Assembly (NCBI GenBank): GCA_016215025.1
Contig: JACRMI010000104.1
Span: 46,589-110,588, forward strand
Source of the DNA: Chloroflexota bacterium
GTDB taxonomy: Bacteria; Chloroflexota; Anaerolineae; UBA4142
Direction: 5' to 3'
Length of the DNA stretch: 64,000 bases
Positions 26,729 to 35,681 of the stretch are shown one piece after another (position 1 is the stretch's first letter; each line of letters starts with the position of its first letter). The notes under the pieces were generated by a model, which saw only the letters and a list, made by a program, of their open reading frames with translations, made no database searches and had not been told where the DNA came from. A program made the position numbers and the translations under genes.

Positions 26729-28017
26729 TGCTCAAGCCACTCTATCCTTTGAGCAATCTCTTGCACAAGCTAGTAAATCGATTTGAGAAAATGGACAAGC
26801 GCTTACTGTTCTTAATCTTAAATGCGCTAGCCATTGGTTTATTTTTCTTCGTCGCATTTCGATACAACTATATGCACCCAGACAATATGGGCAGATTAAT
26901 GTTCACGACACCAGACACGAAGCAGTACCAAACGGTTGCCGATTGGATGTTTGGCAAGTCCGCGTCGGTCCCATTTGCGACTACACTTCGTCCACTGCTC
27001 TACCCTCTACTCCTTGGAAGTGTATGGCAAGTTTCAAACAATCCCTATGTGTTTTGGGCAGTTCAATTCTTGCTCTGGCTCGCCGCCATCAACCTTACTG
27101 CACTAGCCGCCTATCGTTTCACCAAGCAGTTGCTTGCTGTTGTAATTGCGTTCTGTGTCATGATGATCAACGTCTCTACCATGGCTTTGACGTTTTACGC
27201 ACTCACCGAAACGTTGGTTATTTTTCTCTTGGCTTTATGGTTAATGCTATTGAGTACAAGTGATTTACGCGTGCTCAAAGTGCGAGAAATCTTCTGGCTA
27301 ACATTCTTGCTTGCTCTTCTTACCATCACGAAACCAATTTTTCAATTGCCTTTGATAATTTTCGTCACCTACGCTGCAATCAAAAATCTTCGACAGTCTA
27401 AAAAGAATCTTGTGCTCGCCATCGGTCTCATTCCGGTCTTGCTCCAAATCGGGATCAACGCAAATGTAAATGGGATGGTCGGAGTCTCCAATATTACGGA
27501 ATATACTGTCAAATGGTATCTGCTCCCTCAAGTGTACCAGGCACGCACCCACGTTCCCTTAGACGATGCGCGCAGCGTGGTCAAGAATTTTGATACACTT
27601 GAAACGGTTAGGTACTTGCTTGAAGATGTTGGAACAACGACATCCGCCTTTCTGCAAAACGTTGGAGAGAATATGACGGGCGCTTGCGAGGTTTTTGGCT
27701 ATTATCCGAAACCCTACAATTTTACGCGCTTTACTAGCATCGCTCACTTGGTCTTACAAATCCTCCTAGTCCCTGCCGTAATCTTCATGTTTATTAAGAG
27801 ACAAGGATCATTCGATTTGCACTTGAAATTGATTTACCTTTTTTCACTTTTGATTATCTTCACGTCAGGAATTTCCTTCAACGAAGGTGATCGACTTGTA
27901 ATAATTGCTCTACCTATGTGGATGGTCATGTACGCCTGCGTGCCAATCGGATTACTTGAGCACACAAGCTCAAACCGATTGCCCGCACCAATTTATTCAT
28001 TAGATTCATCTGTGTAA
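26728..28017 (+). CDS. Polytopic membrane protein, GT39/PMT-like
   Basis: This 429-residue protein has about ten membrane helices. After the first comes a periplasmic loop with TTPDTKQYQTVADWMFGK, and the following helices have TTLRPLLYPLLLG, resembling dolichyl-phosphate-mannose-type (GT-C fold) glycosyltransferases that act on the outer face of the membrane. The acidic pair typical of the first loop is seen only in part, so the assignment is tentative. TGATG overlap with the DinB-like gene and TAATG overlap with the lipoprotein gene show coupling. Confidence 0.6.
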   Translation: MLKPLYPLSNLLHKLVNRFEKMDKRLLFLILNALAIGLFFFVAFRYNYMHPDNMGRLMFTTPDTKQYQTVADWMFGKSASVPFATTLRPLLYPLLLGSVWQVSNNPYVFWAVQFLLWLAAINLTALAAYRFTKQLLAVVIAFCVMMINVSTMALTFYALTETLVIFLLALWLMLLSTSDLRVLKVREIFWLTFLLALLTITKPIFQLPLIIFVTYAAIKNLRQSKKNLVLAIGLIPVLLQIGINANVNGMVGVSNITEYTVKWYLLPQVYQARTHVPLDDARSVVKNFDTLETVRYLLEDVGTTTSAFLQNVGENMTGACEVFGYYPKPYNFTRFTSIAHLVLQILLVPAVIFMFIKRQGSFDLHLKLIYLFSLLIIFTSGISFNEGDRLVIIALPMWMVMYACVPIGLLEHTSSNRLPAPIYSLDSSV

Positions 28018-29957
28018 TGCAATCATTCCAATCCTGCAGAATTGCCCTCGTCCTTTTCCTGCTCGTCGCTACATCGTGCAGCCCAACGATTGCATCTACC
28101 CCAACGCCATCGGTTGAACGCGCGGCGGATATTCCTGCCGTTGCGATCATTGAACCGATGGCGACAGCCACATTAACCAAGCTAGCCTCGCCTAGTCCTG
28201 GCGCTAAACAAACTTCGGTCGCGACACCCACGCCGATTCGGCAGGTCATTATCGATTCAGTGCCGATCACGGCGACGATCAGCACGACCAATTCGATTTA
28301 CACTGCATTCGATTTTCTTCGCGACTATCTCACCAATCGAACCTATCCGGTCATCATCGATGGCACGCTACGCGCGTGGACAAACAACTCGGTCAACGTT
28401 ATGCAGTACGCGCAGCCCTTGGGTGGTGTCAGTTACTGGGATTTTTGGAGCGAGTTGGAAAACTGGGACTCGCCGTTTTTCATGTACAACGACGACGATG
28501 GCAATTGGTATCCCTATCGATACGACACCGTGCGCGATGCAAAAGGCAAAGACTTGCAAGCGTATCTGCTTGCGGACCGAAAAGGTCCCGGCGTGATGGA
28601 CAAACTTTGGTTCACGCAAGACGCCGTGTGGATGTTGGAAACCGAAGAATCGCGCAAGAACGTCGGTCCCATCGAAGATATGACTTTCTTCAACGAGTGG
28701 GGCAACCTTGATAAACTGGGAACGCTCCGCATCGAAGTCGACGACAAAATCGCGTATGACGGTCCCATCGTCGATTGGTTTTCGGGCAAGGCGCTCGCGC
28801 TCACACCGGAACTTACGCAGATTTTGACGTGGCGTCATCGCGAGTACGGCTCGATTGGCAGCATCGTACCAATTCCATATCAAAAGCATCTACGCGTGTT
28901 GCTCTACAACGGCAGCAAGAAACCGAAATGGTTCATGGCGAGCGGCGTTCGATTTTCAGACACGACGCGCCTAAGACCTTTCGCCACATCCGATCTGCCG
29001 ATTGCCGAAATGGCTCGGCTTGCGCCAAACGTCTCTCGCCCCGAAAGTTATATCAACACGCTCGATGGTCAGCGCGCGTTCGATTTACATGCCGATGCGA
29101 ACGCGCCTGCGACTATTCGATTCAACGGCGCGGGTACCGTTAGCGCGCTGCAGTTTTCGATTCCGAAAAGATTCGACCCAAAGCAATTGTGGCTGCGCGT
29201 AAAGTATGGCGACGACGTTGGAAGCCACGTGCCCCTCATCGTCTTCTTCGGCGATCAAAAACAACTCGTGCTGCATCGCTCCGCGCCGCTCGGCATCGTC
29301 GAGTCGGCGGACAATTTTATTTTCTATTCGAATCTGCCGCTACCTTTTCAAAACAGCATGACCATCGAAATAGAAAACAAGAGCACGACGGCGATTCCCT
29401 TTACAGCGCGGATTGCTCTATCGAACGAAACTCGAAACTCGCAACTACGAATCCAATATCGCGAAATGGAAAAGTTGTCGGTTTACGGTCCTGATTATCA
29501 TATCGATGTGCCGGGCAACGGAAAACTCGTCGGCTTGGTGCTCGTCAGCGAGGATCAAGGTATGGACTCGATCCCGCGCATTGTCGATCCGAAAAATCCA
29601 AACGCCGAAGACCCCGTCAAGCGCGCATGGACGATGGGCTATCTCGAAGGCAATCTGCATTTGTTCGATGGCACAGGTCGCGAAAGAATTTACGGCGGAC
29701 ACGAGGACTGGGCAGATGCTGGCTTTTATTTCAATCGCGGCTACTCGGCTCCCGTCGGCGGATCGAATCGCCCCTTCGGCGGAATTCTGCGTTACAAAGA
29801 TGGCAAGGATGGTTATGCCACCATCTTTCGCTACTTTAACGACCTGTCGGCATTTCGATTTCAAAATGGATTGCAAATGAATTTTGGTCACGGCACGTGG
29901 AACAATAATTTCCCGGTCAAATTTGGTGTGACGGTGTACTATTACAAAGAATCGTAG
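28017..29957 (+). CDS. Lipoprotein with DUF2961 (GH172-like) domain
   Basis: This 646-residue protein has a lipobox (LLVATSC, Cys about residue 21) and a Ser/Thr/Pro-rich linker, so it should be anchored outside the membrane. The body matches DUF2961: GGVSYWDFWSELENWDSP (about 135-155), FNEWGNLDKLGTLRIEVDDK, GPIVDWFSG, PIPYQKHLRVLLYNGSK and, later, GGHEDWADAGFYFNRGY. The family is now glycoside hydrolase GH172, which acts on difructose anhydride and fructofuranosides and on arabinofuranan-type glycans. The start overlaps the upstream stop. With the GT-C-like gene it may form a glycan assembly or remodelling unit. Confidence 0.8.
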   Translation: MQSFQSCRIALVLFLLVATSCSPTIASTPTPSVERAADIPAVAIIEPMATATLTKLASPSPGAKQTSVATPTPIRQVIIDSVPITATISTTNSIYTAFDFLRDYLTNRTYPVIIDGTLRAWTNNSVNVMQYAQPLGGVSYWDFWSELENWDSPFFMYNDDDGNWYPYRYDTVRDAKGKDLQAYLLADRKGPGVMDKLWFTQDAVWMLETEESRKNVGPIEDMTFFNEWGNLDKLGTLRIEVDDKIAYDGPIVDWFSGKALALTPELTQILTWRHREYGSIGSIVPIPYQKHLRVLLYNGSKKPKWFMASGVRFSDTTRLRPFATSDLPIAEMARLAPNVSRPESYINTLDGQRAFDLHADANAPATIRFNGAGTVSALQFSIPKRFDPKQLWLRVKYGDDVGSHVPLIVFFGDQKQLVLHRSAPLGIVESADNFIFYSNLPLPFQNSMTIEIENKSTTAIPFTARIALSNETRNSQLRIQYREMEKLSVYGPDYHIDVPGNGKLVGLVLVSEDQGMDSIPRIVDPKNPNAEDPVKRAWTMGYLEGNLHLFDGTGRERIYGGHEDWADAGFYFNRGYSAPVGGSNRPFGGILRYKDGKDGYATIFRYFNDLSAFRFQNGLQMNFGHGTWNNNFPVKFGVTVYYYKES

Positions 29958-29977
29958 GACAAGTTGCCAACTTGTCC
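29957..29977. repeat. Perfect 21-bp palindromic hairpin
   Basis: GGACAAGTT and AACTTGTCC flank GCC. It starts on the last base of the lipoprotein stop codon and lies ahead of the isochorismatase-like gene. There is no T-run, so it is probably a REP-like repeat rather than a terminator. Confidence 0.65.
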
Positions 29978-29995
29978 CACAAAGGAGCATTCAAA

Positions 29996-30550
29996 ATGAA
30001 AACGGAGCTTATCCTCATCGACATTCAAAACGATTATTTCCCTGGTGGGAAAATGGAACTGGACGGCAGTGTCGATGCGAGCGAGAACGCCAAGCGCTTG
30101 CTGTCATTCTTTCGGGAAAATGATTTGCCGCTCGTGCATATCCAACACGTGGCACCAAAACCCACCGCGACATTCTTTCTCCCCGATACCGACGGCGTCA
30201 AGACACATGAAAGCGTCAAGCCATTGGAAGGCGAAACACTTTTTCAAAAACATTACCCCAACAGCTTTCGCAACACGCCACTGCTCGACCATCTCAAGCG
30301 CGATCAAATCGAGCAAGTTGTCATCGCCGGCATGATGACGCACATGTGCGTGGATGCCACCACGCGTGCCGCATTCGATTTCGGCTTTCAATGTCTCATC
30401 GCGGATGATGCCTGCGCCACAAAATCACTAACGCACGGTGGCAGAATCGTTCCCGCCGATCATGTTCATCGCGCATTCCTTGCCGCGCTGAATGGAACGT
30501 ACGGCAAGGTGCTGACGACCGCAGAAATCATCAGGTCGCTTGGCAAGTAA
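29996..30550 (+). CDS. Isochorismatase-like cysteine hydrolase
   Basis: This 184-residue protein has the isochorismatase/nicotinamidase triad: Asp in LILIDIQNDYF (about residue 10), Lys in FQKHYPNSF (about 84) and Cys in GMMTHMCVDATTRAA (about 118). The family hydrolyses amides, such as nicotinamide or ureidoacrylate, or isochorismate. The residues that would fix the substrate are not decisive. The start at 29996 is chosen for AAAGGAG upstream; a Met at 29972 lies before it. Confidence 0.88.
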   Translation: MKTELILIDIQNDYFPGGKMELDGSVDASENAKRLLSFFRENDLPLVHIQHVAPKPTATFFLPDTDGVKTHESVKPLEGETLFQKHYPNSFRNTPLLDHLKRDQIEQVVIAGMMTHMCVDATTRAAFDFGFQCLIADDACATKSLTHGGRIVPADHVHRAFLAALNGTYGKVLTTAEIIRSLGK

Positions 30551-30580
30551 CCACAATATATGTAGAATGTTACTACAACT

Positions 30581-30659
30581 GTCATGTTGAGCGAAGCGAA
30601 ATATCTCGTTTTCACAAGAACGAGATTCTTCGGCGCAAACACCGCGCCTCAGAATGACA
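30581..30659. repeat. Palindromic repeat, TGTCATGCTGAGCG family
   Basis: GTCATGTTGAGCGAAGCG at 30581 pairs with ...CGCCTCAGAATGAC ending at 30658, around an inner CTCG/CGAG stem. Relatives in this window lie at 35604-35671, 33922-33960 (one half) and 41732-41861 (inside a gene). Confidence 0.7.
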
Positions 30660-30674
30660 ACGCAAGGAGCATTT

Positions 30675-31451
30675 GTGTCCGATCCTCTTCGCACCTATCT
30701 TGATTTCGCCATCGAAACCGCCTACCTCGCGGGACGACTCACACTGGGATATTTTCAGACCAAGATTCGGCCCGATTACAAATCCGATGATTCGCCCGTC
30801 ACCCTCGCCGATAAAAAAGCCGAAGAGTTGATTCGCATTCGCATCGACAAGTATTATCCCGACCATGCAATTGTCGGCGAAGAGTTTGGAGTCAAGGAAA
30901 GCGCGGGCGCATCGCATCGTTGGTTCATCGATCCGATTGACGGCACCAAAGCATTCATGCGCGGCGTGCCGTTGTATGGTGTGCTCATCGGATTGGAAAT
31001 CGAAGGCAAGGTGCAAGTTGGCGTCGCGAATTTTCCCGCGATGAACGAAATGGTCGCGGCGGCAACCGGCGAAGGTTGTTGGTGGAACAGTCGGCGCGCT
31101 CGCGTCTCTGATGTGGCATCGCTCAAACAAGCCGGCGTCGTTCACGCCGACGAAGCCAGCTTCGACGAATTTCATCGCGCCGCCGAGTGGGACCGCATCA
31201 AAGCGGCAACCTTTTTCCGCGCGGGCTGGGGCGATGCGTACGGGTATATGCTCGTGGCAACAGGTCGCGCGGAGTTGATGCTCGATCCGATCATGGATGT
31301 GTGGGACAATGCGCCCTTCCCGCCAATTTTGGAAGAAGCGGGCGGCTATTTTGGCGACTGGCAAGGCAACGCGACGATTCATGCGAAAGAAGCGATGGCG
31401 ACGACGAATACGCTGTTGCCGGAAGTGTTGAGGGTGATCCACAACAAATGA
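30675..31451 (+). CDS. Inositol-monophosphatase-family phosphatase (HisN-like)
   Basis: This 258-residue protein has the family's metal-site motifs: IVGEEFG (about residue 68), WFIDPIDGTKAFM (about 86-98; DPIDGT) and IMDVWDNAPFPPILEEAGG (about 208-226). The family includes inositol-1-phosphatase and histidinol-phosphate phosphatase; the GEEFG and WDNAP forms fit the HisN branch. A GTG at 30675 behind AAGGAG (30664-30669) is preferred over an ATG at 30654, which lies inside a repeat. Its stop overlaps the next start (ATGA). Confidence 0.88.
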   Translation: MSDPLRTYLDFAIETAYLAGRLTLGYFQTKIRPDYKSDDSPVTLADKKAEELIRIRIDKYYPDHAIVGEEFGVKESAGASHRWFIDPIDGTKAFMRGVPLYGVLIGLEIEGKVQVGVANFPAMNEMVAAATGEGCWWNSRRARVSDVASLKQAGVVHADEASFDEFHRAAEWDRIKAATFFRAGWGDAYGYMLVATGRAELMLDPIMDVWDNAPFPPILEEAGGYFGDWQGNATIHAKEAMATTNTLLPEVLRVIHNK

Positions 31452-32302
31452 CCATAACCTTCGACCAACTCTACGCGCGCGCTGATTCCAAAGCCGTCGA
31501 ATCGCTCAAAGCTTTTCGACAGAATAATCCGCTCAAGCACGCCACGATTGACGGAGTCGATTGGTCATACATTACACTGGGCAGTGGCGCTAAAACAATT
31601 GTCTTTCTCCACGGTATGACAGGCGCGTACGATATTTGGTGGCAACAGATCGACGCGCTCAAGAATCGCTATCGAATCATTTCGGTCACGTATCCGGCCG
31701 TGCATAATTTGGAAGGACTGTGCCGCGGCGTAATCGGAATTCTTCAGCGTGAACACGTCGAGAAATTCAACGTCGTCGGCACATCGCTCGGCGGATATTT
31801 TACGCAATATCTTGTCGCCGAACATCATGACCTCATCAATCGTGCCGTTTTCGCCAACACGTTTCCGCCGAATGATTTGATCGCCAAGAAAAATAAACGC
31901 TTGGGCGCGCTGCTCCCGTTCTTACCCGAATCGATGGTGATGTCTACGCTGCGTAAAAGCTTTTCGCAATCGATCTATCCAACGTCGGGCAATTCCGAAA
32001 TTCTGTTGGCGTTTCTGATGGAACAGTCGTACGGCTTGATGAGCAAAGCGCAGTTCATCGCGCGTTATCATTGCGTGATCGACAAGTTTGCTGCGCCCGA
32101 TCTCAAGTCGCTGATCATTCCTGTTCTCATCATCGAAGCCGACAACGATCCACTCGTCGAAGAGACACTACGAACGCAATTGAAAGCAACGTATCCATCG
32201 GCAAAAGTACAAACGCTGCACGGTGTTGGACATTTTTCGTACGTCAACGATCCACAACCATATACACGAATACTCGAAGAATTTCTGAGCAACGAGCAAT
32301 GA
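31448..32302 (+). CDS. Alpha/beta hydrolase
   Basis: This 284-residue protein has an alpha/beta-hydrolase core: FLHGMTGAYDIWWQQ (oxyanion HG, about residue 58), nucleophile elbow VVGTSLGGYF (Ser about 116), an acidic residue in LIIEADNDPLVE, and catalytic His in GVGHFSYV (about 264). The closest pattern I recognise is maspardin (SPG21)-like hydrolases. Substrate unknown. It is coupled on both sides by ATGA overlaps. Confidence 0.85.
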   Translation: MTITFDQLYARADSKAVESLKAFRQNNPLKHATIDGVDWSYITLGSGAKTIVFLHGMTGAYDIWWQQIDALKNRYRIISVTYPAVHNLEGLCRGVIGILQREHVEKFNVVGTSLGGYFTQYLVAEHHDLINRAVFANTFPPNDLIAKKNKRLGALLPFLPESMVMSTLRKSFSQSIYPTSGNSEILLAFLMEQSYGLMSKAQFIARYHCVIDKFAAPDLKSLIIPVLIIEADNDPLVEETLRTQLKATYPSAKVQTLHGVGHFSYVNDPQPYTRILEEFLSNEQ

Positions 32303-32697
32303 GAAAATCGCGCAGAAAGCAAATTGAGAAAAATCTCCGCAAAACATTCCTCGAAAATGGACCATTCGCACTGGCGCTCTTCGAGTATGAATTGCAGGAG
32401 CATATTGCTGAATACCTTCAATCCAAACAAGCTGACCACGACAATTATCTTTTTGCCGTAACGGAGCATTCAAACGATGTCGCGATGGTCTTGATCGATG
32501 AGAGAGGTGCTATTCATATCAACGAGGATGCGCGGGCGATGCTAAAGGAATTGTGGCCCAAAGTTTACCGGTCAAACATGGAACTATTCCTCCCGGATAT
32601 GGCAAGAGATATGGATGCAGGCTATATTTGGTGGACAGGCGTGAAAGTAGCTACCGAAGCGCAAATTCGGAAATTGAAAAAAGAGGATAACCTATGA
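32299..32697 (+). CDS. Hypothetical protein within the operon
   Basis: This 132-residue protein is basic at the N-terminus (MRKSRRKQIEKNLRKTF). A mixed alpha/beta core follows, containing VTEHSNDVAMVLIDERGAIHINEDARAML, then LWPKVYRSNMELFLPDMARDMDAGYIWWTGVK. No family recognised. Its ATGA overlaps with the hydrolase before it and the amidohydrolase after it show that it is a real, co-translated gene. Confidence 0.7.
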   Translation: MRKSRRKQIEKNLRKTFLENGPFALALFEYELQEHIAEYLQSKQADHDNYLFAVTEHSNDVAMVLIDERGAIHINEDARAMLKELWPKVYRSNMELFLPDMARDMDAGYIWWTGVKVATEAQIRKLKKEDNL

Positions 32698-33875
32698 CTT
32701 ATCTTACGCGTGCGCAAGCGATGAAGGACAAACTGATTACGATTCGGCGCGATCTGCATAGCCATCCCGAACTCGGCTTTCAAGAGGTCCGCACGGCACA
32801 TCGCATCACGGATACGTTGCACGACCTGGGAATCGAGTACGAAACGGGCATCGCCAAAACCGGCGTCGTGGCGTACCTCGGCGAAGGTGAGCCGCGCATA
32901 GCATTACGCGCCGACATGGACGCGCTACCGATTCTCGAAGCAAACAATGTCGAGTACAAATCCGAGAACACTGGCGTGATGCATGCGTGTGGTCACGACG
33001 CGCACGTAACGTGTTTGCTTGGCGCGACGATGATGCTCAACGAAGATTTCAAGCAAGGCAAGCTGAAGGGTTCGATCAAGTTGCTCTTTCAGCCCGCGGA
33101 AGAAATCGGCGGCGGGGATATAACGAGCGGTGGCGAGTTGATGGTTCAAGCGGGCGCGCTGAACGATGTACAAGCCGTCGTCGGGATGCACGTCATCAGC
33201 ACACTGCCCAGCGGTGAATTCTTTGTTCGCGAAGGCGCATTCATGGCGGCGGTCGATACGTTCGAAGGCGAAATCATCGGCGTGGGCGGACACGGCGCGT
33301 ATCCGCACGAAGCGATCGATCCAATCTGGCTCGCAGCCCAAGTCATCAACGCGATTCACGGCATCGTTTCGCGCCGCGTCGATCCGACGAAGCAAGGCGT
33401 GATTTCGGTATGCATCATCAATGCGGGCACGGCGACGAACATCATTCCGGGGTCGGCGTTTCTCAGCGGCACGATTCGCAGTTTCGACGAGTCGGTGCGC
33501 GCGCAACTTCACGCCGATTTAGACAAGGCGTTTTCCATCGCGCGCACGTTGGGCGGCGATTACAAGTGCAAGATCATTCGCGGCTATCCCGCTACCGTGA
33601 ACGATGCAAACATGACAGAGTTTGTGCGCGGCATGGCCACCGGTTTGATCGGCGAAGAACATGTCCACGAAGCCGAATTGCAAATGGGCGCGGAGGATTT
33701 CAGCTATATGGCGCGCGCCAAGCCCGGCGCATTCTTTTATCTCGGCGCGAAAAAAGACGAAAAGCATCGACCGCATCACAACGCGGTGTTCGACATCGAC
33801 GAGAACGTTTTGCCAACCGGTGCCGCATTGATGGCAGAAGCGGCGCGCAAATATCTAGCTGATCGAGCCAAGTGA
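32694..33875 (+). CDS. M20-family amidohydrolase
   Basis: This 393-residue protein has the M20D layout: IRRDLHSHPELGFQE (residues 18-32), RADMDALPI (about 73-81), MHACGHDAHVTCLLGA (about 96-111, metal ligands), FQPAEE (about 130; catalytic Glu), GGHGAYPHEAIDPI (dimerisation domain) and GAEDFSYM (about 330). The family cleaves N-acyl or indole-acetyl amino acids, hippurate and peptides. It is the last gene of a unit that includes other small-molecule hydrolases, which suggests scavenging of amides or esters. A strong terminator follows. Confidence 0.92.
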   Translation: MTYLTRAQAMKDKLITIRRDLHSHPELGFQEVRTAHRITDTLHDLGIEYETGIAKTGVVAYLGEGEPRIALRADMDALPILEANNVEYKSENTGVMHACGHDAHVTCLLGATMMLNEDFKQGKLKGSIKLLFQPAEEIGGGDITSGGELMVQAGALNDVQAVVGMHVISTLPSGEFFVREGAFMAAVDTFEGEIIGVGGHGAYPHEAIDPIWLAAQVINAIHGIVSRRVDPTKQGVISVCIINAGTATNIIPGSAFLSGTIRSFDESVRAQLHADLDKAFSIARTLGGDYKCKIIRGYPATVNDANMTEFVRGMATGLIGEEHVHEAELQMGAEDFSYMARAKPGAFFYLGAKKDEKHRPHHNAVFDIDENVLPTGAALMAEAARKYLADRAK

Positions 33876-33881
33876 AAATTG

Positions 33882-33921
33882 AAATCGCCCGGCGGAAAAA
33901 CCTCCGCCGGGCGATTTTTTT
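33882..33921 (+). terminator. Strong rho-independent terminator
   Basis: A 15-bp stem AAATCGCCCGGCGGA (33882-33896) pairs with TCCGCCGGGCGATTT and is followed by a run of T. It ends the five-gene operon. Confidence 0.92.
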
Positions 33922-33960
33922 GATCGACAAAAGCGAGATTTCTCGCTCCGCTCGAAATGA
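33922..33960. repeat. Half copy of the TTGTCATTTCGAGC palindromic repeat
   Basis: GAGATTTCTCGCTCCGCTCG then AAATGACAA matches one end of the element that interrupts the gene at 41404-42573. Confidence 0.6.
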
Positions 33961-33970
33961 CAAATTTGCC

Positions 33971-35002
33971 TTACGGCAAAATGCCACGCGCTTTGAACAC
34001 GGCGAGAACGATATTCGCCTTTGCATTGCCGTACAATCTCTGTGCAGCGTTTACGGTCGCCTGAGCAGCCGCCGGCATCGTCGTGTCGGGTGCATAATCG
34101 AACATGCCTTCCAGAATGACCGTGTCCGCTTTGACATTGCCGAGTGCCTTACGAATGTCCCACAGCGCGCGCGACCAAATCATGCCGTCGTGATGCACTC
34201 TGCCATTGAGATCAGTCGGATAGTGCAGATCACGGTCGATGCGGCGCAAGCAATGCGGCACACTCGACGTGTACGAAATCGCATCCCAGTCCGCCACGCA
34301 CGCGGGATCCGGCGTCGGCGCGACCACGCTGGACACGGTGACTGCCCAGTAATCGCCAAACCCTTCGCCAATCGATCCCGCTTCGATGGATGTACCGTAA
34401 CCAAATGGAACCATCATCGAGTCCATCATCGCGTGACCGTACTCGTGCAAAATTACCTCGGCATCTTCCGCATCGTCGACGCCGCCTTTGCCAAAGCGCA
34501 GCAAATCGTGTTTATCCCAAGAGTACGAATTGTCGATGCCGATCTGGTTGATGCGAATGTTCTGTGATTCTTTGTTAATCGCACGACGAGTTACGCCAAA
34601 ACCCAAACTCTGAATGTACTTTTGCGCTTCGGTGACCCAATAGTACGCCATCACCTGTTCGAATTCATCGTCGTGCCGATTATAAAGAAACGTGTTGTTG
34701 GGCGAGTGTGCAGGTTTCCCCGTCTCGCTCATGACGTTGGCCCAATCGCCGCGCAAATAGCCACTGCCGTCGAGATTCGTCAGCGTGACAATACGATACG
34801 CGGGTTGGAGCGCCGCATAGTCGGCATCCTTTTGATCGGTCAACGATTGGTCTTGCAATGATGCGACTGGATTCGGAAGAAACACGCGCCCCGTACCCGT
34901 CGTGCTATCCGATGGCGGCTTGCCTGCGGCTGTGACGGTTGTAAATAACGCGATGCACATTATCGTCAAGAACAGCGAACGAACAATCAATCGAGTATTC
35001 AA
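33971..35002 (-). CDS. Secreted zinc metallopeptidase, M36-like
   Basis: This 343-residue protein has a signal peptide (residues 1-26). The gluzincin zinc site is VILHEYGHAMMD (HExxH, about residues 184-195), with the third ligand Glu in EGFGDYWA (about 213-220), as in fungalysin (M36) and related families. A second conserved piece is HHDGMIWSRALWDIRKALG. The start is TTG at 35002, backed by GGAGGAGG. The propeptide is short compared with true M36 enzymes. Likely an extracellular protease. Confidence 0.85.
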   Translation of the reverse strand: MNTRLIVRSLFLTIMCIALFTTVTAAGKPPSDSTTGTGRVFLPNPVASLQDQSLTDQKDADYAALQPAYRIVTLTNLDGSGYLRGDWANVMSETGKPAHSPNNTFLYNRHDDEFEQVMAYYWVTEAQKYIQSLGFGVTRRAINKESQNIRINQIGIDNSYSWDKHDLLRFGKGGVDDAEDAEVILHEYGHAMMDSMMVPFGYGTSIEAGSIGEGFGDYWAVTVSSVVAPTPDPACVADWDAISYTSSVPHCLRRIDRDLHYPTDLNGRVHHDGMIWSRALWDIRKALGNVKADTVILEGMFDYAPDTTMPAAAQATVNAAQRLYGNAKANIVLAVFKARGILP

Positions 35003-35097
35003 TTTGCACCTCCTCCGGTTGGTTGAGCGTATTCTACTCTAATTCTCTTTCGCCGACAATCGCCCTGGCATCCACAGCTTCGCTCACGATGATAAGG

Positions 35098-35592
35098 TTA
35101 CGTGGTCGTCAGCGCCACAATGTCTTCGATTCCCAATCCGTAAATATGTGGCGGCGTGATGCCCATCAGCGAAAGGTACGACGCCAACTGGCTGCGATGG
35201 TGCACTTCGTGTTCGACCATCGCCATGAGCCAGCGCCACGCTTTAACCGATCCACCTTTGAGCGCGGGACGTGGTTGATTCAGTTGCGAATCGTCGACCG
35301 CGCGCAATTGGTTCATCGCAGCAGTGTGCGTTGCTTCAAGGTACGCGATCAACTCAGCGCGACTCGCCGCCAAATTTTTATCGTGTCCGGCGTATTGCCA
35401 GCGTCCATCGGCAACGACGCCGCAAAACATTTTTTCGCCCGCCGCCAAATGGCGGATGATGTCGCCACAGGTCAATTCACCTTGGCGTGGCGACCAATCG
35501 ATTTTGTCGGCAGGAATCGTGTTGATGTAATTCAACGTGCGGTTGCGGATGCCGTCGAAATAATTGATGAATGAGGAAATGGTTTGGATCAT
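35098..35592 (-). CDS. DinB family protein
   Basis: This 164-residue protein has the DinB four-helix pattern, with IIRHLAAGEKMF (first His, about residue 47) and MVEHEVHHRSQLASYLSLMGI (HxxxH-type ligands, about 127-147). Such proteins bind a divalent metal; many are thiol transferases or unknown. The ATG at 35592 is preferred to 35598 because of spacing from AAGG, which itself comes from the adjacent palindromic repeat. Confidence 0.83.
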   Translation of the reverse strand: MIQTISSFINYFDGIRNRTLNYINTIPADKIDWSPRQGELTCGDIIRHLAAGEKMFCGVVADGRWQYAGHDKNLAASRAELIAYLEATHTAAMNQLRAVDDSQLNQPRPALKGGSVKAWRWLMAMVEHEVHHRSQLASYLSLMGITPPHIYGLGIEDIVALTTT

Positions 35593-35603
35593 GATCATAC
35601 CTT

Positions 35604-35671
35604 GTCATGCTGAGCGGAGCGAAGCATCTCGTCCTTCAACGCATGAGATTCTTCGCTTTGCTCAGAATGAC
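35604..35671. repeat. Palindromic repeat, TGTCATGCTGAGCG family
   Basis: GTCATGCTGAGCGGAGCGAA (35604-) pairs with the stretch ending GCTTTGCTCAGAATGAC at 35671. It lies between two minus-strand genes and supplies the ribosome site of the DinB gene. Confidence 0.8.
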
Positions 35672-35681
35672 GAGCAAAATA

